From assembly GCF_040807025.1 (NCBI RefSeq), contig NC_090982.1, positions 78,657,931 to 78,721,930 on the forward strand: a stretch of 64,000 nt of DNA, read 5' to 3'. Both the position numbers and the translations under genes were made by a program. Each line of letters begins with the position of its first letter. The stretch's first letter is position 1. Below, one piece after another: positions 48,669 to 61,500 of this stretch. A model generated the notes under the pieces. The model had not been told where the DNA came from. It was given only the letters and a program-made list of their open reading frames with translations, and made no database searches. This DNA is from Struthio camelus. Taxonomy: Eukaryota > Chordata > Aves > Struthioniformes > Struthionidae.

Positions 48669-51600
48669 GGGTGGCAGCGTGTCCTGTGTATCCTGCTGAA
48701 TGGGAGGTCGGACAAGATGTCGCCAGTCCTCAAGTATAGTGATGCCTGGGGACGTGATTTACCTGTGTAAAGATATAATCTAATCTTCTTGTAGAAGAGT
48801 GCAGCCAGCCTCTGCCCTACCCAGGAGTCGCTGCCCAGGAAGGTGTCATTTCACTCCTCAGGGCTACGTGGGAGGTGAAATGTAGTAGTTATATTTTTGC
48901 TCTTTTAGCTTCAGGGTTGGGGGGGGGGGGTTGTTCCTGTTCATCTCAAGAAATACAATGGCAGAAAGAATACAGGTGTTGCACAAAGGACTTATGCTAT
49001 ATCGGTCTGTGCAGTCACACCCCGGGAGAAGGGCAGTCTCCCCGCAACACACTTCAAGGGTGACCAGGTTGAGCCGAGCACAGCTCAGCCCAGCCAATGC
49101 TCTGGCAGGGCGGATGTGCACCTGGAGGGCACCGGACACGAAACCAGAGTAGGAATCCATGAAGACCTGGAAACTGAGGTAGGCGGCTAGAGGACTAAGA
49201 GGGAACCTGGACTATGAGTATTTGAGAGCTGAAATGCCAGGGATCAGAGAGCAAGAACTGTTTCCCAGTGATAATTGGGAAAGCTCCAGCCTGAGATAAG
49301 CTAGAGGGGAGCGTGCATGGTCCTCAGGCAGTGGAGTATGTGTAGCAGTGACTCCTTCCCCACTAGGCTAATTTCAGCATCAGACTAGGAATAACATTGA
49401 TTTGATGTGTCTCGTCCTTGACACACTGATGCTCACTATTATTACAGCACCTTTTTATCTCTGAGTGCTTAGAGTTTGACTGTTTAACACAGGAGCTAAT
49501 AAATAAAGCAAAATTAAAAGAAGTGAAGAGTTTAGGAGTCTGTAATTCTCTTCATATAAAACTGCCTGGTGTGTGCCAAGCTGTGAATATCTCGCTATAA
49601 AAGTTGTGATTCTCTCTTTATAATGCTGCCAGTCTATCCCAGATCTTTTCAGCAGGATCAAAGGCAGAAATAGATTTAATAGATTTTAAGCCCAGAAGGA
49701 ATCTTTAAGATCCATGCAGCCCTCAGTCAGTAAAATCATCACACCTGTGACTCCTCTTGGAGGTAGAGCATATCTTTTCGAGACAGGGAGTTTTGACTTG
49801 CAGGGGTTTGAAGGGTGCAGATAAGCTCGTGCCACTCACTCTAACACCACATGCCTTGGTGCTTATCTGAATTTGCTTTGCTGCTGTTCAACTGCCAAAT
49901 CCCATTATGCCTCTTTCTGCTAATTTAAAGGGCCTTCCACTGTTGGAAATCCCTTCTCCTTGCAGGTGATTTTAGGCTGAGATCAAATTACTGCTTAATT
50001 TATTCATGAGGCCCTGAAGAGCTCCTTGAAGTTACATTTTCCAGACCTAAGATCTGTAGCTCTTTCTAGATTCAGTTTGCATTTTTCATCACCTCCACTG
50101 AAGTGTCAAACCCATAAACGTGCATCGCAGCCAGCAATGGATTTAGTAATGCCACCCTCAAACATGAGCCCCTGGTGTCTCTCCTGCACCAAGTAATCCC
50201 AATGAGGCAGCCAGAGCCTGTGTTTCGCTCAGGGTTTCAGCGTCAGGCTGAGAGTTCACGGCTTCCTCTATGACCCTGAAGCCTCTTTCAGCATCACCAA
50301 TTCCCAGACACAGCTCCAGAGCTGGGAGGACAATTTGCATGGGATTTAATCCTAGCCCCACCACCTTGCCCCTGCTAAAACAAAGCCACGGTCCCGAGAG
50401 ATCTGGGTTGGCCTCTGAGAAGACCATCTTACCCCCAGCACTATTTACTTGGCACCAACATTCATATCATCTGCAAATGTGACTGCAGACAGCTCCCTGT
50501 CCCTCCGAGCTCTGACAAAACTATCGACAAGAGCTGGTGGCGAACATACCCTGCTGAACCTTGCCAGACCCATCTCCAGAGGGCTGAGATCCCTGCCTGC
50601 AGATTCCTTTTGAGATCTGCCAGCCCCAGCTTCCTTTAGCTGAAGTCATGCAGGTGTTGGGTAGTGCTTTTTATTTTAAATCAGGTGCTTATTTTTAAAA
50701 GGATGGTCATGTCAGGCCCTTACAGGACTATTCTTTCAGATTTTAGATAATGCCTCGCATCAGGACACGGTGTCTATCACCAGAGCGAGTTGAACACCAC
50801 ACGCAAAGCAAGGTTGAAAGCCTATGAAGTGAGCAATAAGCACGCAGGGAGCATGATGATGTTTAAGAGGCCTCATGTTGACAGACAGACAATTCTTTCC
50901 TAAGCAGGGGAAACCACTCAGTCGCAGTGTTTAAGTTTCCTCTAATTTCCTTAACCACATCATATAAATGTTTGCTACTTCTGTGGCACCTTTCAGCCCC
51001 CGCTGCCCAAGCCATTTACTGACTTGGGGCTTATTTGCTCTCAGGGCAGAGCAGGGACAATTTATAGTGAGTGGCTTCACCTACAAGGCAAACACAGCCA
51101 CTGCAAAGCCCGCGGGGAGCCCAGGGCCGTGGGCATAGGACTGCGCCTCCTCCAACAAACTCCAGCCAGCAAAACCAACCTGGGTGAGAAGCAGGGATGG
51201 AGGGGAGAAATCAGTTGCCCTGCTCCTGGGAAACTCCAGCTCAGCTTGAGACAACTGTCACAGCTAGCTCAGAGATGAGGGAACCAAAGGCTGGAGCAAT
51301 GAAGAGGGGGCCGCCAAGCCCTTTTCTCTTATAAATCCTCCCTCCTTCTTCCTCTGCAGGTAGCCAGGTAAGCAACGATGGTCTCATGCTTGTCTTGTTG
51401 CTTTTCTCCCCACGTCGTCCAGTGGGTACCTACCTCATCTGACCCTCCAGCCTTCATCCCTGCCCTGGGAGCCGGCGTGCTGGTACACGATCCTGGCACC
51501 CCCTGCCTTGCCAAGCGCTCCTGCCTCCCTCTCCGACCTCTGTAATGCTTCTAGCCACGTGCAAGTCCCCGGTCGGCATGTGTGAGCATGTCCACAAGGC

Positions 51601-52689
51601 TGCCACTGTGTAAATGTGTTTTTCAGGACTCTTGGCAAACTCCTTGGGAGTTGGTCCTCAGGCTAATCTGGGCTCAAAAGGAAGCTCTATCATTCTGTAG
51701 AAGACTTTCTCTACAGCACCAGCCTCAGAGAAATCCCGGCCTGGCAGTGCTTCCCTGGATATGAGCAGGATATCCAAAGAATACTTTGAAGAAACAAATT
51801 TCCCTATGCAGGGAAGCAGGATGTGACTTGCAGCTTCTCCCGCCAAAGGCAGCCAGAGCCTGGCTGCTGAGATTACAGATCCCTCCGGGAGGTTTTTCCC
51901 CTAAGACCACCCCAGCATTTTCATTCTAAGAAACCTTACTTCAGGCCAGAGCTCCCAAAAGCTGTGGGAGGCAGGACCAGAGCAGTGGCTGGCAGTTGAA
52001 CAGAGATTTCTCATGCTGGACCTGCCTTTCCTTCTGCAGCCCAAGTTTCCCAGCCCCCAGGTTGCAGGAGCTGTTTAGGCTGCAGGGCTTTAACAGTTCA
52101 GCTTTTCTCCTTGAATAAGCAGTTGTAATTGAAACCCAGTTCGTCAGGCTCCTGCTCCCTGGCTCTGCTCTATTATGAACTCTAGCTATGCAGCAAACCC
52201 AGCTCTCTCTTTTTTTTTAAATGATATGAAAGACACTAAATAATTCATTTATTTCACTCCTGCTGCATGTCCTCTGGTTTGCCCAAGCTACATAAAACGA
52301 GTGCTTTTGAGTGCCTTTTTCTGGCTCAACAGGATCCTTCAGTGGGGATCCATTCCCCTTTCCTGCAGTCCCCAATCCCTGGGATATCACAGCTGATACC
52401 AGAAACAAAGCAGGGAGATCTCTGCTCCTGCTGAGCAAGCCATGGGTTAGAGCATACTCAGGCAGTGCAGGCTAGTGGGGAGAACCAATGCCTTTTCCTA
52501 GTTCAACTAATACATATCTAGAAAATAGAACACAAGCTTTATGGTACCTACACCTGCCTTTTCTTCCCAGGTGTATTTGTTTGCCTAATAAGAGATATTA
52601 TCTCTCCTCACAGGCCTTGGTTTGCTTACAGTGTTAGACTGTCCTGGCTACAACAGCCCCAGTCCCTTGGTATGTCAGCTGTCTTCAAA
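48669..52689. other. stretch without recognised gene
   Basis: No coding exon was recognised. A G12 run lies at 48919-48930. Sequences near 49670-50000 and 50440-50720 faintly resemble antisense old CR1 DNA, but too weakly to call. Confidence 0.45.
48919..48930. repeat. G12 homopolymer
   Basis: Twelve G residues on plus after TTCAGGGTT. A simple length-variable run. Confidence 0.85.
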
Positions 52690-53560
52690 TTGGCTCAACC
52701 TAATGGACTTAAACCCAAGCACTGATCTTGGAGAATATCAGAGGATGACAGGGACTGAAAAGGTGAAAAAGGCAAATACGGTAGCTATCCTAAAAAAGGA
52801 AAATCATAGCCCCTCGGTTTAGCCTCACTTTGCAGAAAATGAGTGAAACAACCCAACAACCTGTTTTAAGTGACTGCAAGGAGATGCATCCCAGCTAACA
52901 CAATTTGTACCAAAAAAGTCGTGCTGAACAATCTGATTTTTTTCTGCAGTAAGATAATAGATCTGGTGGATAAGGAAGAAGTCAATGTCTTTTAGCTTGA
53001 CTTCAGGAAGATTTTGCCACTGCCAACCTCAATACACTTATCTTCAAGTGAGGCAAAAGGCCTAGATAGAATGGGCACAAGCTCATAAAACACAGTTGGA
53101 TAGCTGTGCCCAGAGGGATGTGTTGTCTGCAGTGCAGACCATGGTCTGGACTTGTTTTGGTCACTGTTTCTGTTAATACTTGGGCACGGGGACAGATGGG
53201 AAGGCTGCGGGTGTTCAGGAAGGCAGGATAGGAATTTGAAATGACCTCGATGGACTGCAGATGCGGCTTGGAAAACGAGGAGGTGATTTAAAAAGGGATA
53301 AATGCAAGATACTGCATGGGAGCAGGGACTGTTCCCTGCACAAACACAGGATGGTGGGGAGGAAGTGTTCTCCCAAAAGGACTGGAGTGAGAAGGATTCC
53401 CATCTGGCTGGGATTCGGCACTCCTGCGCCAACGCTGTCCCACCACAAGAAATGCGAGCGTCGCGGCCAGACACATGAAACGATCCTGGTGCTCTGCTCA
53501 GTGCCAGAAAAGGTGGTGGGAGAGCTGAATTGACAGGGCACCACGTGGCAAGGACACAGC
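52690..53560 (+). mobile_element. CR1-like LINE ORF2 remnant
   Basis: Translated fragments follow CR1 ORF2 order. EKVKKANTVAILKKE resembles the conserved W(K)KANVxPIFKKG segment. GTGCTGAACAATCTGATTTT is a typical CR1 stretch. DKEEVNVF-LDFRKIL resembles the reverse-transcriptase motif VDVVYLDFSKAFDTV, with stops and frame changes. Further on, GGGATAAATGCAAGATACTG matches the stretch that follows ORF2 in avian CR1. Heavily decayed and not functional; limits approximate. Confidence 0.6.
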
Positions 53561-55634
53561 TCACGGGACAGAGTCTGGGGGATAACAACAAAAAGGACTG
53601 ACCAGGACTCCACGGGCAGTGAGCAGCTCAGACTCACCCTAGATCAGGAGCAGCGGGATGGGGGGCAGCTCCCTGCCAGGAGAAGGGAGGGGAGAGCAGG
53701 GGAAGTTTGCCCCAAGGCTGCCCTGCATGCCTGGAGCCTGGAGCCTTGCGCCCCGTCCCAAGGAAGCAGTCAATGAACTGGAGCGTAACAGTTTCCCTCC
53801 AGGAAAGGCTTGGAGCTGCTGAAGTGCTTTGATTGCAGAGGCCGCTGCAGCTCCCGAAGCCAGCAGGACCGTAATGCAGACCCCCTTCTTGTCTGCTTCG
53901 GAGGTCTCTTTTTTTCTTCCTTTTTTCCACGGGATAAAAATAATCCTTTTGCGTCAGCTCCATCACCGTGAGCAGTGAGACGTTTTATTCATCTATGATT
54001 CCTTCCCTTCTCTCATTTAAACAATTCCCCATTGAGCCTATCAAATTAATTTGAGCAAGAAACATTTATTTGGCCTGCCTGCCAGCACAGGCGTCTCCCT
54101 TTCTTTTCTTTCAGAGCAGGCTGGTAGATGACACGAGTGTGTGGCGGGGCAGAGGCTTGGCAGGGGCTGGGTGATAAACTCAGTGTGAGCATTTTCATCG
54201 GGGTGCACAGGGGCAGGGATGACTGTAAATCTAGGTGCCCAGTGTCAGCAAACACACAGGGCAGGTCTGGATGCAAAGGGCATTTTACGCATATATGCTG
54301 GGGATGGGTTTTACAGCGGGACAGACACGCTCCCCCAGAAAGGAGCTGTCCTCTGTGTTTTCCCCAGCAGCCTCACCCCTTTCTAACTCTGGCCAGCTGT
54401 TTGGGAAGGCGCTGGTAGGCTCTGGCAGGGGCTCAGGAGGAGTCACAGGGCTATGCCAAATCTCAAGCTGTTCCTCTGGCTCTGGTAGCCCATCCCCTCC
54501 CACTCTGCGTCCTGTCTACCTTGCTGCCTTTGTCACCACGGCAGATGCCACCAGGCTATGCAGTGACAGGCAGTGCTCCAGAGAACCCAGATGATGCCTA
54601 GGGACAAGTTACGCAAATGCTGCAAGGAAGGAAGAGCCAAAGAGCTTGAAGAAGAGTAAAATGCCAGAGTAAAGTCTCCAAGCTCTGCACTTGCCTGGGG
54701 AGTTCCTGGGGTCACTGGGGCAAAGCAAAAACATGACTGGGAAGAGTCTTGTAAATTAAGGACAATACACCATTTACCGCACCTGCTGAGTGAGTCCTTA
54801 GGGAAAGGTGCCCAGGACACCACACAGCTATGAGCTGGAGAGAATTAGTTACATTTTTCCACCTAAGTTGCACAACCAGCACAAATGGAGGCCAAATCCA
54901 TCCCTGTGGAGGTGCAGAGCTAATGGAGAACTGCTCACCTGAGTCCCAGGATTTTGCATGCTTTGCTGTCTTGGACTCCCATGGGTCCCTGCTTTTCTTT
55001 GCTTCCCCAGAGATCCAGCTCTGCAGCCCTCCTGTCCTTTCGTCCATACTACTGCTACTTCTTCCCTCCGCCCCATGCCAGGACCTGCATTCTCATCCTC
55101 CCCTTTCCACGCCTTTGCCCGCCAGGACAGACTGCACTGAGGGGCCACATAGGGCCAATACAGCTGGAGTCACAACAGCTCGCACATCGGTGCTGTGTCT
55201 GAAGGCTGCAAGCAAAGGCTCTCCTGGTGTCCTATTTCACTTTCTAATTTTCACCAGTTCCCCAGGGATCTGGCTGTCCTGATCTGAAATTTCGGGCTTG
55301 ATAGCCTGTGACATCCAACTGTCATGTGATGGACAGCGCAGGGAGGCAGGAGACCCTGCCAGGCACTGGGCCCTGGAAGGACATGGGCAGCAGCACACCC
55401 TGAACCTTGGCTCCTCTCCTCCTCCCCTCCACAGAGCCTCCTTGGTCCAGCTGGTGGCCTGAGGTATGAATGTGACAGATGTGTCCCCAAAGCACTCAAC
55501 AGATCAGGCAGAGGGAAGCATGAAGAAGACAGCCCACAGGGGAACAGGTCCGTGGTGACTACAGACACCTCTTGCTCATCCCAGGGAGATGGCTGTCACC
55601 ATCCCACTTTACCAACACAGGTGCCAAGCGTGGA
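53561..55634. other. stretch without recognised gene
   Basis: I see nothing I can name here on either strand. Open frames up to 150 codons have no family resemblance. Confidence 0.45.
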
Positions 55635-55851
55635 GAAGTGCCACATCTTCACTGTGAGGGTGACAGAGCATTGGAACAGGTTGCCCAGAGAGGTAGTGGA
55701 GTCTCCTTCCCTGGAGATATTCAAAACCCGTCTGGATGTGATCCTGGGAAATACGCTCTAGAGGTTCCTGCACGAGCAGGGAGGTTGGACTAGATGATCT
55801 CCAGAGGTCCCTTCCAACCTAAACGATTCTGTGATTCCGTGATTCTGTGAT
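55635..55851 (+). mobile_element. CR1 LINE 3'-end fragment (well preserved)
   Basis: A short 5'-truncated CR1 tail with TTCACTGTGAGGGTGACAGA, CATTGGAACAGGTTGCCCAG, CTCCTTCCCTGGAGATATTC, GAGGTTGGACTAGATGATCT and GGTCCCTTCCAACCT, ending in tandem ATTCTGTG/ATTCCGTG octamers, the diagnostic CR1 3' terminus. Divergence is modest, so it is younger than the copy near 48.4 kb. Confidence 0.95.
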
Positions 55852-58202
55852 CTCACCCAAGGAGACTCAGAGGCCAAGGCCAAGACCAGGGTTGGGTCTC
55901 CCGGGCTCCAGCCACTGCTTTGCACTGCGTCCTTGTGAAAAACATCACCTTGCCCTTCAAATGCACCCACAGCTCAGGGACTGAGCTAACAAGCTTTCCT
56001 CCTCTGCACCCCTGGGGTAGAGCCAGCTCTCAGTAATAGCTGCACTCCTCATAGCTGTTCAAGGATCTCTGCCAAAAGAGCGGCTCATCCTCAGATGACC
56101 TGCAGGATCAGTACCCATGTTACCTGACAGCAGGGAGCCCTAATCAGCTATGGCAGGGGGTTGAGCACCAAATAGCCTCTGCAGAAGAGGTTGCAGGCTG
56201 GCAGACCTGCTCTCAGTGCAGCATAAATGGATCCAGACATTAGTCGGAGAATGAGTGTCCCGAAAAGCCTGCCTCGCTGGCTCTACTGAGGGTACGCTTT
56301 GAAAGCAGCCCGTTCCCACGGGGCTCAGTTTGATGTGTGCTGACTCTGCCTTTGTTCTGTGGCTATTCTTCACACAAAGAGCAGGGATTTCTAAGGCGCC
56401 TTCATTTTTCTGGAGAGGATTTAAGTCATGCTCACAGAAATGAATCCACAGAGGACAGCTACAATAAAGAAACAGGGAGGAAAGGCGAGCCAGGCAGACT
56501 GCAAGGTAGGGCAGTGCCTCTCTTGCCGTAATGCTACACTGTGCCTACTTCTCTGCTGCCAAATAGCTTCCTGCCAAGACTCCGGAGAAAGCAGAAACTT
56601 TGGCTTCCAGGAGGAGCTGTGCAAGCTGAAAGGACACATTCAGGAGATCACAGGTGTTCAGATCTAGCCCACAGCAAGTCCTTTGAAGACGCAAAGCAGG
56701 GTTCCTTAGTATGAGGCGTTTCCCAGGGCAGCAGGAGATGGCTCAGGCTGCGGAGGAGCAAAGCCCAGCCTGCCACGTCAGCCCTGGCTCCACACGGTCC
56801 TGAGGTGGTGGCCACTGAAGTACACACACAACCCGTCCACGAGGAAGACGATGCAAAGCTTTCGCGCAAAGCACCTCTTATATGAACGTAAGAGTGCCAG
56901 TATGGAGAAATACAAAGGAAGGAGTAAAATAAGACCTCACCAAAACTATTCTGCAGGGCCAAATTCAGATTCCAGTTACCTTTGAATACTCAGAGAACAG
57001 CAAATTCGATGGAAACACGCTAGATTTCATTCAGAAGAGGAATGTTTAGCTCAGTGACTTAACTATTATTGATTACAAAGACAAATGCCCCAAGCTTTTT
57101 CCTCAAACCTCTCTTCAAACTCCTAGCACTGCAATGTGGAACAGTCTTCCTTCACTTTCCAACTTGGGAAAACCTTTTATTACGCAGATCTTCAAAGAAG
57201 AAATTAATAAGTCAAAGTCAGTCCCAGGCTATGGAACGCACTATCCCACAGACAGCACTCAGCACCTCACAGAATAAGCCTTGCACTTGAGCAATAATTT
57301 ATAAGTACTATTGAGTTCTCCTAAAACGGGGCCTTCTCTTGTTCAAATTGCCAGTGTTTCCACTTCACACACTAAACACACTTCATCCTGACCACTGAGA
57401 ACTGACTTCAGCTTAAAATAACCTGCAAATATGCTGATGCTGTCTCTCTACCAACTGCCAAAAAGAGAGGACATTGAAAGGCACATTATACAACAATAAG
57501 GATAGAGACACGTGACCAGAGACAGAGAAAAGAAGAAACCCCTCCGCCCGGCTCTTTGACCTTGAGGTCCAGCTAAACACTGCAGAGATATACAATTCTT
57601 TTCTCCTTTTATGTACTCTGATGCAAAACAAAAGTAATTTCACTGAAAACAAAGAAAACTGGTTTCATGAGAGAATATTCAAGCCCTTTAGGTCTACTGC
57701 CGGCTGGTTTGCGCTAGCTTTCTAAACAGCGTTGGTGTCTAAGGTTGCCACATCTTTGCCCGGATCCAGAACTCTTTGTACCTGTGGTGTGACGCTTTCA
57801 GACATTTGGATTTGTGCAGTAGAGCCACTCTTCTGTGCACAGTGGATATGTCCAGGATCTCCAGACAAATATCCAAAGCCTTCAGATTCTGAAATATCCT
57901 GATCTGGGACAGTGGAGGAAGGAGGACTCTTGGGGGGCTGTGAAGCTCTACCTGGCAGTGGGATTCCCAGTGCAGTGGCAGGGCAGTGAGGGACTGAGGG
58001 GAAGGAGCAGGGCAGAAGGGGGAGGAGAGTCTGTTTTGTCAGTGAATATCAGTATTCCCTTCAGTAGATGTTGATCTGTAGTTATGAGTCACAGATCTGC
58101 CTAGCAGGACACAGTAAAGTTGCTCACACACTGACAAGCTGTACACAAGTGATATTGCCTCTTGCTAGCTTCAGTGTGCGCTATGACCAGCATGTGCAGA
58201 CA
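55852..58202. other. stretch without recognised gene
   Basis: No exon, RNA gene or clear repeat was recognised. Confidence 0.45.
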
Positions 58203-58254
58203 GCAGGACTGTCACAGCAGGACAGTCCTGCCAGGTCCTGACATCTCAGGACCT
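58203..58254. repeat. two adjacent short perfect hairpins
   Basis: The first has arms GCAGGACTGT (58203-58212) and ACAGTCCTGC (58222-58231) with a 9-base loop. The second has arms AGGTCCTGA (58233-58241) and TCAGGACCT (58246-58254) with a 4-base loop. One base separates them. The two stems are too short for a typical microRNA precursor. Confidence 0.75.
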
Positions 58255-58257
58255 TCC

Positions 58258-58510
58258 TGCTCCAAGGCAGGCTCAGCGCAGCCTAAGCCCGTCTCTACAG
58301 ATGTGCCTTTAACTTGCTCTTAAAGGTCTCCAGTGCGGGGTCCTTCCCATACCAAGGAGTTAATGGTGGGGAATAGCTATTCCCCTAGTTCATCCCTCTC
58401 CTCAACTCTCTGACCTCAGTCTCTTTCTTACTGCTCGTAACCAGGGTCTTAATCACCATAAATGAGGAGATCAAACTATTCCCCTCCTCTTTGCAGCAAC
58501 AGTTTGTGTT
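58258..58510 (-). mobile_element. possible old antisense CR1 fragment
   Basis: AACTTGCTCTTAAAGGTCTC followed by CAGTGCGGGGTCC, and later CCCCTCCTCTTTGCAGCAAC with GTTTGTGTTCCTC, resemble the reverse complement of an amniote CR1 3' region. The match is weak and from memory. Confidence 0.35.
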
Positions 58511-61500
58511 CCTCTAGTGTGGATGGAAGGTTACGGCATGAGATACCAGCAGAGGGTGAAGACCACAGGAAAACAAACATTCAGGACTCAACAGACACAA
58601 GATGGACTAGATGCTGCTTTAGTAAGCTGAACACTGGCTCTGTAGGCAGAGTGGAAAGCATCGCCCGCTGTGATGAGGACACCCCAAAGGAGCTTTCTCC
58701 TGAGGTCTGCGAGGTTCATAGCTTGTTCCAGCCGAGAGAACTTGGATCTCAAACTTGACCTGCATGGTCAGCCCTGGGAGAGAAGACAGAAAGCATGTGC
58801 TCACAGATCCCAGCCCTGCTGCTGAGAAGGAGCTAGAACCTCTCCTCTGCGTGTAAAGGCCCAAATGCAGCCAGGGCAAGTGCAGAAAGTACCCAGTGAG
58901 GCCACTGAGCAAGCGTGTTTCCCGAGCTCCTCACCCTGCGGTGCAGACTGCTACCCTCCAGAAGTGGTGTCTGATATCCAGAGACAGTTCTGCCCAGACC
59001 GAAATATAAATCCAAGCAAACGGGCAAGCACTGAGTTTAGCTAATTGCCAGGAGTTCACATGATCTTAACTCTAGGCCAAGACAGGGACTTCCAGGAGAG
59101 TCCTGGCCCTTTCCTGGGGAAGCGGCATGCTGGTACAGGGCACATGCAGCTCATGGCCACAGCACCTGAGTCTCCCACAGCCTGCAGGGTACCCAAACAC
59201 CTGGGGCAGTGCTAGCATCTCCATACCACTCAGGTGAGTCACCAGAAGATGAAGATTTTGAGGGAGCAAGCTCCAGAGTTAAAGCAAACTCGTGTCAATC
59301 AGTGAGGTGTAGTGCCTGACTACTTACTTAAAACATCTGCCCTTAAATGGCCTACAGAGCTGACACCCAAAAGCTGTGAAAGGGCAGAAGCAGGGTTTCA
59401 CGAGTCCCTTGGTCCATCCCACAGTGCTCGACTGTTCTCATAACAGTACAGGGAGCAGTGATATGCAACTAGTCCACATAACAGGGGAGTGACTGAGGAA
59501 ATCAAAAAGCATTTGCAAATCTCACAGGGAGCAAGGCCATCAAGCTGGGGGTCAGTTTTGACAACACTCAAGCCTATTTGCATGTGCCTCCTTATCAGGG
59601 GGCCAAGCTGCATCTGGAGGCAGCAACCCCGATGTACGCGAGGCACATGATGCACAACAGCACTCGACGCTGAATTCCTCCAGCACTGCTTGTGCTCTGT
59701 GCATTTGGGTCACTGCACAATTAGCTCGCCCTGAAGAGATGCAAGGAAACCCAGCCCTCACTCAAGCTACACAGAAATGACTGTGTGAATTTCATCTACA
59801 GAGGAGCAGTTTGCATGAAAATAGGGAGACTAGCAAAAACACCACCAGAGGAGCAAGGTTTTTGAGCGGTTGGAAAGGAGAGATGAGCACTTCTCTCTGG
59901 AAAGAATGATATCACTTGAGAGCTGTTAAAATAAAAAGTTTGAGGACAAAATGTACCTCTCCCAGTGCTAAACTGCTCACCAGTCCAGGACTGATATGAC
60001 CTTGGAGAGCCTATCTAATCTTCCTCCTGTTAATACAGACAGTCCCGCATGAGAACAGACTGTACCTCACCGGACAGAAGTGACAGAGGTTAGGTCCCTC
60101 TCCCACTGCCGGTCAGTTCATCCCACACAGCTACCGAAACAGTTCGCACGACCAGAGGAAAACACAAAGAACAGAAACTCATGGTCCTTAACTCTTCCTG
60201 GTCTCTCTCTATCGTTCTAAATCACAGCAATACGCAGCTACAAAGCAGTGAGGTTCAGGACCAAGCATACAGCAAGCTGATTGCACCACACCCTGTGTTC
60301 ACACTGTTCTAGCTCCGTGCCAGCTCTGGACCTGAGCCGCATCCCCCCTGAGGCAGGGTAGAGTCAGGGACAAAAAGAGGGTCCCTTGTCCAAAAAGCAT
60401 CGTGTGCTGTTGGCCCTGCTGGGGTGAATGAGGAGGGGGTGTCTTTGGGCCCAGGGGATTGCAAAGAAGCCAGGGCCAGGGGAGGTAGGCTGGACAAGAG
60501 ACTTCAGGCCCTCTCCTAATGTCTCCCTAAAACTTCCCACACTTCCATCAGTCCTCCCCAAACACCCTTCCCATCTTCACCTCCCGAAAACCTCAGCATC
60601 CTCCCACTCTCAGCCCCCTTGAATCCTGACTGATCCTTCCCAGACCCTCACGCCCAGCCACAGTCAAAGATCCTGAGCCACAGCTAGATCCTATCGCTAC
60701 AGATTTACTCTCTGGGAAGTAACTTGATTGTCCCTGAGGGACAGAGAAAGAAGTGACTTCCATATAAAGAAGCCAGTGGCAGGAACAGAGAGCCGCCAAG
60801 ACAATCATCAGACCAAGAGGCCAGCTACCTCCCTGGCTGTGAGTCTGGGAATGGGCCAAGGAATTTTTCTTAGCCTCAACAAATGCTTCATTATAACCTT
60901 TCTCTGACCTGCTTTCTTTTCTCCCATTCCCCTGTGCCCTCCCAACTGTTACACTTCTAAAAACTCTTTAGATTATTTTGATTCTCTCCTGTTTGCCTTT
61001 GGCATTGACAGAGCTTGTGCCAGGCTATTCCAGCAGTTTTAAAAAACCAAACCAAAGCCCATGAGCAGCTACATTCTTCTGACTGTGATGACAAAAAACT
61101 TTAATTCCTCCAACCCTCAAATGAAAAGAAGCCAGAAAGATTTACTAACTAAACAGCTCTGCCCCAAACTGATTCTTCTTACAGCAATGCTTCTCTCGTG
61201 TGAACTCAACCACCAAGGCAATTACAAATTAAGAACAATTAGCTAAACAATTCCTGCCCAACAATATTTAAGGAGAACGTGGAGTCCAGAAGTGGCTGAG
61301 ATGACAGCAGAGAGCCACTTGTTCTTACTGCTCCATCTAAAAATAAGGCAAGCATTTCTACTCCAGTTCTGAGCTCCAAGCAGAAGGCAGAAGGATCCAA
61401 ACCAGTTTCACGAGTGCTCCCCACAGGGGAAAATACCTGCTGCCTGGGAGGGGGCTCTGTGCTCAGGGAGACGGGCAGCACTTCCAATGCAGGACCAGGC

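Noticed and set aside
49590-49680. Minus-strand string EKIWDRLAAL, looking like a WD-repeat end of DNAI1
   Set aside because: The surrounding residues do not match any DNAI1 segment and a stop follows immediately.
49670-50720. Patches resembling antisense old LINE sequence
   Set aside because: Resemblance is limited to short phrases from memory, not enough to set limits or a family.
54285-54503. Minus-strand string MRKMPF resembling the DNAI1 segment LRKMPK
   Set aside because: Neighbouring residues do not fit (no LKLSPN upstream) and there is no donor at the expected place.
60593-60859. 88-codon minus-strand frame with a hydrophobic stretch
   Set aside because: No family resemblance, no splice or promoter support, and expected by chance in this length of DNA.
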